A program made the translations under genes and the position numbers. This document shows, in pieces, positions 1 through 7,167 of a stretch of 64,000 nt of DNA. The stretch's first letter is position 1, and every line of letters starts with the position of its first letter. The notes below the pieces were generated by a model that saw only the letters and a program-made list of their open reading frames with translations, had not been told where the DNA came from and made no database searches. The stretch spans positions 186,001 through 250,000 of the forward strand of contig CAWJPW010000011.1 of assembly GCA_963844845.1 (NCBI GenBank), in the 5' to 3' direction. Origin of the DNA: CAWJPW01 sp963844845 (lineage in GTDB: Bacteria; Acidobacteriota; Thermoanaerobaculia; Thermoanaerobaculales; Sulfomarinibacteraceae).

Positions 1-960
1 CTCTCCAGCATCCTCTGCGGCCTACCGCAGGTGGCCTCCCCCGACCTCCTGGTGGGCATCGAGAGCGCCGACGACGCCGGCGTGGTGCGGGTGACGGCTG
101 ACCTCGCCCTCATCCACACCGCAGACTTCTTTCCGCCCATCGTGGACGATCCCTTCAGCTTTGGACGGATCGCCGCCGCCAACGCCCTCTCCGACGTCTA
201 TGCCATGGGCGGACGGCCCCTGGCGGGCATGAACCTGGTGAGCTTCCCCCTCGCCCACCACGACCGCGAAGTGCTCAAGGAGATCCTCCGCGGCGGGCTC
301 ACCGCTCTGGCCGAGGCCGGTGCGGTGCTCGCCGGTGGACACACGGTGGAGGGCCAGGAGATCCTCTACGGGCTGGCTGTGACCGGCACCGTGCATCCCG
401 ACCGCATCTGGCGCAACGGCGGCGCCACCCCGGGCGATGTCCTGGTCCTCACCAAACCCCTTGGCACCGGCGTGCTCACAACCGCGGCCAAGGCCGGGCT
501 TGCGGCTCCCGAACACCTCTCCGCTGCGATCCGCTGGATGGCCACCCTCAACCGGGAGGCAGCAGCGGCTGCAGCCGAGGCCGCACCCAGCGCGGTCACC
601 GACATCACCGGCTTCGGATTGGTGGGCCACGCCGCAGAGATGGCCGAGGCCTCCACGGCAGCGGTAGCACTCCGGCTCGGGCGCCTCCCGCTCCTGGCCG
701 GTGCCTACGACGCCGCCGCCCAGGGCATGGTGCCAGCGGGCGCCGGCAAGAACCGCGAGAGCACGGAGCGGGTTCTCGAGGTCGCAACCGGAACCGACCC
801 CGTCCTCGTGGACCTGGCCCTCGATCCACAGACCTCCGGCGGTCTCCTGGTCGCGTGCTCGCGTGCGGCCGCCGCCGCTCTCCTCCGCCGCCTTCCTGCG
901 GCCGCCGTCATCGGCACCGTTCAAGCCGGCCCCGCAGGCCGCGTCCTTCTCGAGGCGTAG
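1..960 (+). CDS. selD: Selenide, water dikinase SelD (5' partial)
   Basis: Makes selenophosphate from selenide and ATP, the selenium donor for selenocysteine and selenouridine. The frame is open from base 1, so the gene starts upstream of the window. The glycine-rich N-terminus with the catalytic Cys/Sec and Lys is therefore not visible, and it cannot be said whether this SelD is itself a selenoprotein. Visible family segments are the LLVGIESADDAGV stretch, HTADFFPPIVDDPFSFGRI followed by ANALSDVYAMGG (ATP/Mg site), the GGHTVEGQE segment, and late DITGFGLVGHAAEM and DPQTSGGLLVA. These appear in the usual AIRS-like order. The last 320 codons are present. No terminator is obvious before the next gene. 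Confidence 0.95.
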   Translation, partial: LSSILCGLPQVASPDLLVGIESADDAGVVRVTADLALIHTADFFPPIVDDPFSFGRIAAANALSDVYAMGGRPLAGMNLVSFPLAHHDREVLKEILRGGLTALAEAGAVLAGGHTVEGQEILYGLAVTGTVHPDRIWRNGGATPGDVLVLTKPLGTGVLTTAAKAGLAAPEHLSAAIRWMATLNREAAAAAAEAAPSAVTDITGFGLVGHAAEMAEASTAAVALRLGRLPLLAGAYDAAAQGMVPAGAGKNRESTERVLEVATGTDPVLVDLALDPQTSGGLLVACSRAAAAALLRRLPAAAVIGTVQAGPAGRVLLEA

Positions 961-999
961 GTTCCCTACCGATCCGAAATATCTCTCACTACTGTTCAG

Positions 1000-1053
1000 T
1001 TGTCATAGCTGTCGCAACATAGCGATATTCTTGCAAGAGATTCTCGCTTGCAA
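1000..1053 (+). promoter_or_regulatory. Promoter and palindromic operator candidate for superoxide dismutase
   Basis: TTGTCA at 1000-1005, an 18-base spacer and GATATT at 1024-1029 form a plausible housekeeping promoter. Immediately downstream, 1031-1053 is an imperfect 23-base palindrome with perfect 7-base arms, TTGCAAG (1031-1037) and CTTGCAA (1047-1053). It sits where transcription would start, the usual place for a repressor site. The regulator is unknown; I do not recognise the arms as a Fur or IscR box. A ribosome binding site (AAAGGAG, about 1066-1072) follows. Confidence 0.5.
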
Positions 1054-1078
1054 CAATCCAGTACGAAAGGAGCCCAGC

Positions 1079-1678
1079 ATGGCCCACTACGAGCTTCCGC
1101 CCCTCCCCTACTCCAAGGACGCGCTCGAGCCACATTACGACGAGGCAACCCTCACGCTGCACCACGACAAGCACCACCAGGGCTACGTCAACGGCCTCAA
1201 CGCCGCCCTCGACAAGCTGGCGGCGGCCCGCCGCGACGGCGATCTGGCGCTCGTCAAACACCTCGAGCGCGAGCTGGCCTTTCACGGGGGAGGCCACCTC
1301 CTCCACTCCATCTTCTGGACCAATCTCGCACCCGAGGGCGGCGGTACGCCGCAGGGCGCCCTCGCGGCCGCCATCCAGCGCGAGTTCGGTTCGTATGACG
1401 CCTTCTCCAAGCAGATGCGTGCCGCAACCAACGCGGTGGAGGGCTCCGGCTGGGGTGTCCTGGCGGCCGACGCCGAAGGGCACCTCGTGGTACTCCAGGT
1501 GGAGAAGCACCAGAACCAGCTCCTACCCGGCTGGACGCCGATCCTCGTGATCGACGTGTGGGAGCACGCCTATTACCTCAAGTATCAGAACCGCCGCGCC
1601 GAGTTCGTCGACGCCGTCATGGACCACCTCGCCAACTGGCAGGACGTGGCCGCAAGGTACGCCAAGGTCACTACCTGA
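1079..1678 (+). CDS. Superoxide dismutase, Fe/Mn family
   Basis: Converts superoxide to peroxide and oxygen. The product is 199 residues, the usual size. Expected metal ligands are visible: His28 (in LHHDKHHQGYV), His76 (GHLLHSIFW), and Asp159 and His163 in the signature DVWEHAYYLKYQN. No signal peptide, so cytoplasmic. Residues near the active site do not let me choose iron or manganese, so no symbol is given. The ATG at 1079 is chosen over an upstream in-frame start because AAAGGAG lies just before it and the family N-terminus HYELPPLPY follows directly. It is a single-gene unit with its own promoter and a strong hairpin behind it. Confidence 0.95.
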   Translation: MAHYELPPLPYSKDALEPHYDEATLTLHHDKHHQGYVNGLNAALDKLAAARRDGDLALVKHLERELAFHGGGHLLHSIFWTNLAPEGGGTPQGALAAAIQREFGSYDAFSKQMRAATNAVEGSGWGVLAADAEGHLVVLQVEKHQNQLLPGWTPILVIDVWEHAYYLKYQNRRAEFVDAVMDHLANWQDVAARYAKVTT

Positions 1679-1695
1679 TCCTGAGGCTGCTTCAC

Positions 1696-1730
1696 CCTTT
1701 CCGACCCGGCCTCCCGCCGGGACGGAAAGG
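1696..1730 (+). terminator. Hairpin after superoxide dismutase
   Basis: Arms CCTTTCCG (1696-1703) and CGGAAAGG (1723-1730) plus inner CCCGGC/GCCGGG, with one A-A mismatch and a 5-base loop. It lies 18 bases past the stop codon. There is no run of T after it, so termination strength is uncertain. Confidence 0.6.
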
Positions 1731-1904
1731 TGTGGTCCTTCCGCTCCCTCCCAGCCTGTGGATTTGTGAAAAGCCGGCCTCCTCACCCCCTCCGACCACC
1801 TTTCCACAAGCTCCGCGGGCTCGACGACGACGAGCTGTCCCATACCACGCCCGCATGCCCTGCGAGCCCTGAGCCCTTGATACTCCACCCCCACTGAGCA
1901 GCCC

Positions 1905-2087
1905 CTAGCCCCCGACTCCCCCTGTCTTCGTCACGACACCGGAGAGCCGTCTGTCAGGGTGATGATTCTCCCAAGACGGCACCGGAGGCGTTGCAGAGCT
2001 ACGTCGAGGATGCCGCCGCCGGGACAAGCGCCGCCCTGGCTGGCGGGTCTCCGGTCGCAGCAGAACACAGGGGGAGTCGGGGGCTAG
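1905..2087. repeat. 183-bp segment bounded by perfect 21-bp inverted repeats
   Basis: Bases 1905-1925 and 2067-2087 are exact reverse complements (arms run CTAG, five C, GACT, five C, TGT). They enclose 141 bases with no credible gene. The right arm contains the stop codon (TAG, 2084-2086) of the sigma factor gene. No target-site duplication flanks the arms. It could be a small non-autonomous mobile element or a long-range stem at the end of the sigma-factor mRNA. The rest of the gene-free stretch 1731-2083 holds nothing I recognise. Confidence 0.6.
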
Positions 2088-2947
2088 TTCAAGTATCCGG
2101 CCAATGCCTTGGTCTTGTGTGACCGCCGCAGCTGATTGAGGGCGCGGCTCTCGATCTGCCGCACGCGCTCCCGCGAGAGACCGAGCGCCTCGCCGATCTC
2201 CCGCAGCGTCTTGGGCTGATCGTCCCCGAGGCCGAAACGCAGCTCCAGTACGCGGCGCTCCCGTGCTGGCAGATCGGCCAGAGCATCCGCTAAGGCGTGA
2301 CTGAACGATTCCCTCAGGATGCGCTCGTCGGTGTTGGGCAGCGTGGTCTGCTCGAGCAGGTCTCCGAGCTCCGAGTCGCCCTCCTCATCCACCGGCTCAT
2401 TGAGCGAGAGCGATGTCTGTGCGGCCTGCGAGAGCACCCGGACGTCCTCGACGCTGATTCCGAGCTCCTCGGCCAGAGACGTATCGGCGGGCGGCCGCCC
2501 AAACCGGTCGGTCAGGGCGGCGCGGATCCGCTCCATCCGGTACAGGGTGTTGGCCTGCTTCTGCGGAAGACGAAAGGAGCCCGCGTGCTCGGCAAGGGCA
2601 TGCAGGATCGCCTGGCGGATCCACCACACCGCGTAGGTGATGAACTTGACGTCCTGCCCTTCCTTGAAGGGGTCGTACTTCTTGGCCGCCTGGATGAGCC
2701 CGAGGTTGCCCTCGTGGATGAGGTCGAGAAAGGGAACATTGGGGTTGCGGTAGCGCTTGGCGTAGGCCACCACGAAGCGCAGGTTGGCCTCCACAAGACC
2801 GCGTAGTGCGACCACGTCGCCCTCATGGACCAGCCGCGCCAGCTCGACCTCCCGATCGTGATCGAGCGTGGGGTAGCGTGCGATCTCCTTCAGGTACCGG
2901 CGCAGGGTGGCCGTTTCGGCATCCCCGGACCGGTGCCGACGACTCAT
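2084..2947 (-). CDS. Sigma-70 family RNA polymerase sigma factor (RpoD/RpoS-like, no region 1.1)
   Basis: Promoter-recognition subunit of RNA polymerase, 287 residues. Region 1.2 is at the N-terminus (RRYLKEIARYPTLD). Region 2 carries PFLDLIHEGNLGLIQAAKKYD and ITYAVWWIRQAILHALAEH. Region 3 follows, and region 4 ends with the helix-turn-helix TLREIGEALGLSRERVRQIE. Region 1.1 and the long non-conserved insert of primary sigma factors are missing, so this is more likely an alternative group 2 factor than the main one. Its ATG overlaps the hspR stop codon (ATGA), making it the last gene of the dnaK operon and so probably heat-induced. Its stop codon lies inside the 21-bp inverted repeat. Confidence 0.9.
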   Translation of the reverse strand: MSRRHRSGDAETATLRRYLKEIARYPTLDHDREVELARLVHEGDVVALRGLVEANLRFVVAYAKRYRNPNVPFLDLIHEGNLGLIQAAKKYDPFKEGQDVKFITYAVWWIRQAILHALAEHAGSFRLPQKQANTLYRMERIRAALTDRFGRPPADTSLAEELGISVEDVRVLSQAAQTSLSLNEPVDEEGDSELGDLLEQTTLPNTDERILRESFSHALADALADLPARERRVLELRFGLGDDQPKTLREIGEALGLSRERVRQIESRALNQLRRSHKTKALAGYLN

Positions 2948-3318
2948 TCGCGATCTGCCGGCTGAATCGTAACCGATGTGACCTTTACAATCGCGTGGTA
3001 GCGCGGCACCTCGTTCTCTTCAGAGAGCTTCTGCCTGAGCATATGGGAGAGCAGCTCGACGTCGTGCTGGAGCCTCTCCACCTGCTCACGCAGGTTGAGG
3101 ATGATCTCGACTCCGGCGAGGTTCACCCCGAGATCACGTGTCAGCGCCAGGATGGTCTCGAGGCGCTCGCAGCTCCGCTCGTCGTAGAGCCTCGTATTGC
3201 CCTTCGACCGGGTGGGCGTGAGCAGCCCCTCCCGCTCCCACAGACGCAGGGTCTGAGGGTGGACGTCATACTTCTCCGCCACCCAGGAGATCATCCGGTA
3301 GCGTGGGCTCGATTTCAT
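2944..3318 (-). CDS. hspR: MerR-family heat-shock repressor, HspR-like
   Basis: 124-residue DNA-binding protein. The MerR helix-turn-helix is at residues 8-45 (MISWVAEKYDVHPQTLRLWE, then wing residues around GNTRLYDE), followed by a helical dimer segment (EIILNLREQVERLQHDVELL). In known systems HspR, with DnaK as co-repressor, binds HAIR inverted repeats upstream of dnaK. Here it lies two genes after dnaK, and a HAIR-like site overlaps the operon promoter at 5785-5805, which supports autoregulation. Its start overlaps the hsp20 stop and its stop overlaps the sigma gene start, so translation is probably coupled. Confidence 0.85.
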   Translation of the reverse strand: MKSSPRYRMISWVAEKYDVHPQTLRLWEREGLLTPTRSKGNTRLYDERSCERLETILALTRDLGVNLAGVEIILNLREQVERLQHDVELLSHMLRQKLSEENEVPRYHAIVKVTSVTIQPADRE

Positions 3319-3806
3319 GCGTCCTCCTCGGCGCTGCCCGCGCGCTGGTGCCGACCGTCGCTTCGCGTCGGGACCGTAACCGTCAGCACTCCTCGCTCCA
3401 ACGTCGCCACAGGCGGCCCCACCGGCGTTGCGCCGGTGAGCCGGAAGTCGCGGTAGAACCCGCCGCTCGGCCGCTCCATCTGCACGAACTCACCGGCGCG
3501 GGGACTCCGCTCGATCTCGCCCGCCACCCGAAGGCGGTCGCCGCTCAGCTGGAGCTCGACGGATCCTGGCACCACACCCGGAACCTCGACCACGAAGACC
3601 AGGGCGTCGTTGGCCTCGTAGAGGTCGGCGGCTGGGCAGAACGAACCGCTGGAAAGCCCGCCGACGTCCACGTCGCCCGCGACCGCCTCGTCGACCAGGT
3701 CGTTGAAGCGCTGGCGTAGGGCGAGGAGCTCACGGATCATCGGCAATCCCAGGGGCACGTCGTCCTCCGCGGTAGGGGCGGCCCTGCCGCCCCCACCGTA
3801 TTTCAC
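3315..3806 (-). CDS. Small heat shock protein, Hsp20/alpha-crystallin family
   Basis: ATP-independent holdase chaperone, 163 residues. The alpha-crystallin domain spans about residues 58-148 (ADLYEANDALVFVVEVPGV at its start; GGFYRDFRLTG and ATLERGVLTVTVP at its end). The N-terminal arm is Ala/Leu rich and the C-terminal tail is short and charged, without a clear IXI motif. The start taken is GTG at 3806, 11 bases after the dnaK stop. No good ribosome binding site is seen, so coupling to dnaK is likely, and an internal ATG (MIRELLALRQ) is an alternative. It sits between dnaK and hspR in one operon. Confidence 0.85.
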   Translation of the reverse strand: MKYGGGGRAAPTAEDDVPLGLPMIRELLALRQRFNDLVDEAVAGDVDVGGLSSGSFCPAADLYEANDALVFVVEVPGVVPGSVELQLSGDRLRVAGEIERSPRAGEFVQMERPSGGFYRDFRLTGATPVGPPVATLERGVLTVTVPTRSDGRHQRAGSAEEDA

Positions 3807-3817
3807 TGTACCATGAG

Positions 3818-5740
3818 CTAGTTCGAGGACTCGGCGTCGACGTCGACGTACTCGGCGTCGATCACGTCACCGTCACCACCCTCATCACCGGCGGCCTCCG
3901 GCGCTTGCCCGCCGGCGGGAGCCCCGCCACCCTCCTGACCGCCACCGGCCTGGTACAGCACCGCTGCGATCTGGTGGCTGGCCTGCGTCAGCGACTCGTA
4001 GGCCTTCTCCATGCGCTCACGGCCGCCTTCCTCGAGGGCCCTGCGGGACTCGGCGACGACCTCGTCCACCCGCTGCGCCTCATCCTCGGGGAGCTTCTGC
4101 CGGTTCTCGTTGAGGAGCTTCTCGGTGGAGTAGACCAGCGCGTCGAGCTTGTTGCGGGCCTCGATCTCGAGCCGCTTCTCCTCGTCCTCTGAAGCGTGCG
4201 ACTGGGCTTCCTTGACCATCTCGTCGATCTCGGACTGGTCGAGCCCGGAGGAGCTGGTGATTCGGATCTTCTGCTCCTGCCCCGTCGCCCGGTCCTTGGC
4301 CGACACGTGAAGGATGCCGTTCGCGTCGATGTCGAAGGTCACCTCCACCTGCGGCATTCCCCGCGGTGCCGGCGGGATGCCAATGAGGTGAAAGCGGCCC
4401 AGAGTACGGTTGTCGCGGGACATTGGACGCTCGCCCTGGAGGACGTGAATCTCCACCTGGGTCTGGTTGTCCTCCGCCGTGGAGTAGACCTTCGACTTGC
4501 GCGTCGGAATGGTGGTGTTGCGGGGGATCACCGCGTCAGTGACGCCACCCAGGGTCTCGACGCCCAATGACAGCGGGGTCACATCCAGGAGCACGACATC
4601 CTTGACCTCGCCACCCAGGACACCGGCCTGGACGGCGGCTCCGATGGCCACGACCTCGTCGGGGTTGACGCCCCGGTGGGGCTCCTTGCCGAAGAACTCG
4701 GCGACCATCTTCTGCACCATGGGGATACGGGTGGAACCGCCCACCAGCACCACCTCGTCCACATCCTTGGCCTCGAGACCGGCATCTTTGAGGGCCTGCC
4801 GGCAGGGCTCGATGGTCCGCCGCGCGAGCGGCTCGGCCATCTGCTCGAACTTGGCGCGCGTGAGGCGGATCGCCAGGTGCTTCGGGCCCGACGCGTCGGC
4901 GGTGACAAAGGGCAGGTTGATCTCCGTCTCCATCACGGCCGAGAGCTCGACCTTCGCCTTCTCACTGGCTTCCTTGAGTCGCTGCAGGGCCATGCGGTCG
5001 CCGGAGAGGTCGATCCCCTGGTCCTTGCGAAACTCGTCCACCAGCCAGTCGATGATGAGCTGATCGACGTCGTCGCCGCCCAGGTGGGTATCTCCGTTGG
5101 TGGACTTGACCTCCACCACGCCCTCACCAACTTCGAGGATCGAGATGTCGAAGGTCCCCCCGCCGAAGTCATACACCGCGATGGTCTCGTCGCTCTTCTT
5201 GTCGAGCCCGTAGGCCAGCGCAGCGGCGGTGGGCTCGTTGACGAGGCGCATCACCTCGAGTCCGGCAATCTGGCCGGCGTCCTTGGTGGCCTGCCGCTGC
5301 GCGTCGTTGAAGTAGGCGGGCACGGTGATGACCGCCTTCTCGACCTTGCCGCCCAGGTAGTCCTCGGCCGCGGCCTTGAGCTTCTGCAGGATCATCGCCG
5401 AGATCTCGGGCGGCGAGTACACCTTGTCCAACACCTCGACGCGGGCGGTGTTGTTTTCGCCCTTGACGACCTCGTACGGCACGGTGCGGATCTCGGGCTG
5501 CACCTCGTCGTGGAAGCGGCCCATGAAGCGTTTTATAGAGAAGACCGTGTTCTCAGGGTTGGTGATGGCCTGGCGCTTTGCCACCTGGCCCACGAGCCTC
5601 TCTCCACTCTTGTTGAACGCCACCACCGACGGCGTGGTGCGGTTCCCCTCCTGATTCGGGATCACGGTGGGCTTGCCGCCCTCCATGACCGCGACCACCG
5701 AGTTGGTGGTCCCGAGGTCGATTCCAATGATTCTTGACAT
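3818..5740 (-). CDS. dnaK: Molecular chaperone DnaK (Hsp70)
   Basis: ATP-dependent chaperone, 640 residues, full length. The nucleotide-binding domain begins IGIDLGTTNSVVAVMEGG and includes VYDFGGGTFDISILEVG and VDEVVLVGGSTRIPMVQ. The substrate-binding domain starts around residue 390 (LLDVTPLSLGVETLGGV), and the tail ends in a Gly-rich and acidic stretch. It is first gene of dnaK-hsp20-hspR-sigma; grpE and dnaJ are not beside it. It starts with ATG at 5740 behind GAGGAGG (complement of 5749-5755). Regulation is likely HspR repression through the site at 5785-5805. Confidence 0.98.
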   Translation of the reverse strand: MSRIIGIDLGTTNSVVAVMEGGKPTVIPNQEGNRTTPSVVAFNKSGERLVGQVAKRQAITNPENTVFSIKRFMGRFHDEVQPEIRTVPYEVVKGENNTARVEVLDKVYSPPEISAMILQKLKAAAEDYLGGKVEKAVITVPAYFNDAQRQATKDAGQIAGLEVMRLVNEPTAAALAYGLDKKSDETIAVYDFGGGTFDISILEVGEGVVEVKSTNGDTHLGGDDVDQLIIDWLVDEFRKDQGIDLSGDRMALQRLKEASEKAKVELSAVMETEINLPFVTADASGPKHLAIRLTRAKFEQMAEPLARRTIEPCRQALKDAGLEAKDVDEVVLVGGSTRIPMVQKMVAEFFGKEPHRGVNPDEVVAIGAAVQAGVLGGEVKDVVLLDVTPLSLGVETLGGVTDAVIPRNTTIPTRKSKVYSTAEDNQTQVEIHVLQGERPMSRDNRTLGRFHLIGIPPAPRGMPQVEVTFDIDANGILHVSAKDRATGQEQKIRITSSSGLDQSEIDEMVKEAQSHASEDEEKRLEIEARNKLDALVYSTEKLLNENRQKLPEDEAQRVDEVVAESRRALEEGGRERMEKAYESLTQASHQIAAVLYQAGGGQEGGGAPAGGQAPEAAGDEGGDGDVIDAEYVDVDAESSN

Positions 5741-5775
5741 GCTGAAGTCCTCCTCAAGTTCCTACGTCCAGCGCG

Positions 5776-5805
5776 AATATAAAACCTGAGTTATCTATTG
5801 TCAAG
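5776..5805 (-). promoter_or_regulatory. dnaK promoter with overlapping HAIR-type HspR operator
   Basis: Read on the minus strand, TTGACA (5804-5799), a 17-base spacer and TATATT (5781-5776) give a nearly perfect sigma-70 promoter. Over the -35 box and spacer lies CTTGACA-N7-ACTCAGG (5805-5785), which fits the HAIR layout CTTGAGT-N7-ACTCAAG with five of seven matches in each half and exact spacing. With hspR in the operon this is good evidence for HspR control. The predicted transcript start is near 5769. Confidence 0.8.
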
Positions 5806-5864
5806 TCTGCATCAAAGCCCGTCCATTCAGGCTTCCCGGCTGAACAACGCCCGAAGGCCAGATT

Positions 5865-7166
5865 TCAGTCCAGCAGGATGACTCCGGGCTGGTTGACCGC
5901 GGCGATGGTCGTCAGGGCTCCCCCCTCCCAGGCCAGGCTGCGGCTCAAGATGAGCATGGGAACGGGTTGGCCCTCGGACCCGGAACCCGTCACCAAGAGC
6001 TTGTGGCCGCGGACCACCAGACGGTAGGTATTCCCCCACGGATCGGTCTCGGCGGCGCGATCCACGAGGCCCGCTTCGACCAGATCCTGCAAGCTGTCAG
6101 GATAGACTCCGGTGAGGTAGTACGATGACTCCGCCGCCTCCCCGATGTGCTGGATGCGGAACCAGGACGAGCTTTCCAGCACGTACCGGTTCCACAGCGC
6201 GGCCCGACCGCCGAAGGCGGGGTTGAGCGGGTTACGGGTCATCACCGTGAGGGAGAACCCCAGCAGCACCAGGAAGGGGATGGCCATCCACGGTACGGCG
6301 CCCAGCCCACGGCTCACCGGCCTCGCATCGCGCACCTGCGAACGCGCGAGTCGCTGCGCGACCTCCTCCGGCGTCGCCTCGCGTACAAGCTTACGGTCAA
6401 GCAGATCGGCGATGGCCTTGCAGGTTTCGAACTCGACCAGAGGGCTGTCTAAAATGATCTCGTCGACCGAGTCGCGCCCGTTGACCGCCTCGTAGAGCAT
6501 CATCTGATTGGGCGTCACCCGGTTTTCTCCCTCGTCGGAGGGAGGGCGCTCCTCGGGCGAATCGGTGAAGCTGAAGCCGAGATCGTCGAAGTCGTCGTCG
6601 GCCTCCGCCACCTCCAGCTTGCGCACCGGGTTGCTCTTGATGAACACGATGCCACGATCGGGGATGCGCTGATTGACGAACGGCCACTCGTCGGTCATCC
6701 GGGCGCCTTCCATGATGATCGAGTCCGCCACCATGGGAGACATGAGGTCCCGGTCATAGTCGATGTCGATTTCCTGCGAGAAGTGGTAGTCGCCGTCAGA
6801 CCAACGGAACACCCGGTAGATGATCTGGAGGATCTGCTGCTGCAGCGCGTGTCTGACCCGTTCCGCCGGCACGACCTGGCGGTCGATGAGGATCCGTCCC
6901 AGCCGCTGGAGAGTCTCCTCCTGCACCCGCAGCGCCGCCTCGAGGTCCGACTCCTTGAGCCCACCCTGCTTGAGGAGGATGAGACCGAGGCGATCCTCCA
7001 TGTGCTGATTGAGCGAGTTGGCACCGACAATGCGGCCTTCGAGGAAGGAAATGGTGACAACGTTTCCCTCGCTCTTGAGCGTCAGCACCCCGGTCTTGCG
7101 CTGCAGGGAGATCAGCTGGAGGATATCGGCGAAGCTGAAGTCTCGGAGCGTACCCTCGAGGGCCAT
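5865..7166 (-). CDS. DUF4388/PATAN-domain protein with membrane segment and pseudopilin-like C-terminus
   Basis: 433 residues, function not established. Residues 1-150 are a PATAN-type (DUF4388) region (MALEGTLRDFSFADILQLIS, KTGVLTL, ISFLEGRIVGA), found in gliding and response-regulator proteins. A charged linker follows, then a second winged-helix-like stretch at about 215-265. One membrane helix is at about 291-310 (VPWMAIPFLVLLGFSLTVMT). Residues 325-400 resemble the C-terminal part of type II pseudopilins (YYLTGVYPDSLQDLVEAGLV, DPWGNTYRL). This combination is unusual. It has a strong ribosome binding site (GGAGGTGAG), and one base separates it from the upstream TPR gene, so it is the last gene of a three-gene operon. 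Confidence 0.75.
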   Translation of the reverse strand: MALEGTLRDFSFADILQLISLQRKTGVLTLKSEGNVVTISFLEGRIVGANSLNQHMEDRLGLILLKQGGLKESDLEAALRVQEETLQRLGRILIDRQVVPAERVRHALQQQILQIIYRVFRWSDGDYHFSQEIDIDYDRDLMSPMVADSIIMEGARMTDEWPFVNQRIPDRGIVFIKSNPVRKLEVAEADDDFDDLGFSFTDSPEERPPSDEGENRVTPNQMMLYEAVNGRDSVDEIILDSPLVEFETCKAIADLLDRKLVREATPEEVAQRLARSQVRDARPVSRGLGAVPWMAIPFLVLLGFSLTVMTRNPLNPAFGGRAALWNRYVLESSSWFRIQHIGEAAESSYYLTGVYPDSLQDLVEAGLVDRAAETDPWGNTYRLVVRGHKLLVTGSGSEGQPVPMLILSRSLAWEGGALTTIAAVNQPGVILLD

Positions 7167-7167
7167 C

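Noticed and set aside
4676..5737. 353-codon plus-strand open frame opposite dnaK
   Set aside because: Shadow of dnaK, no ribosome site or domain.
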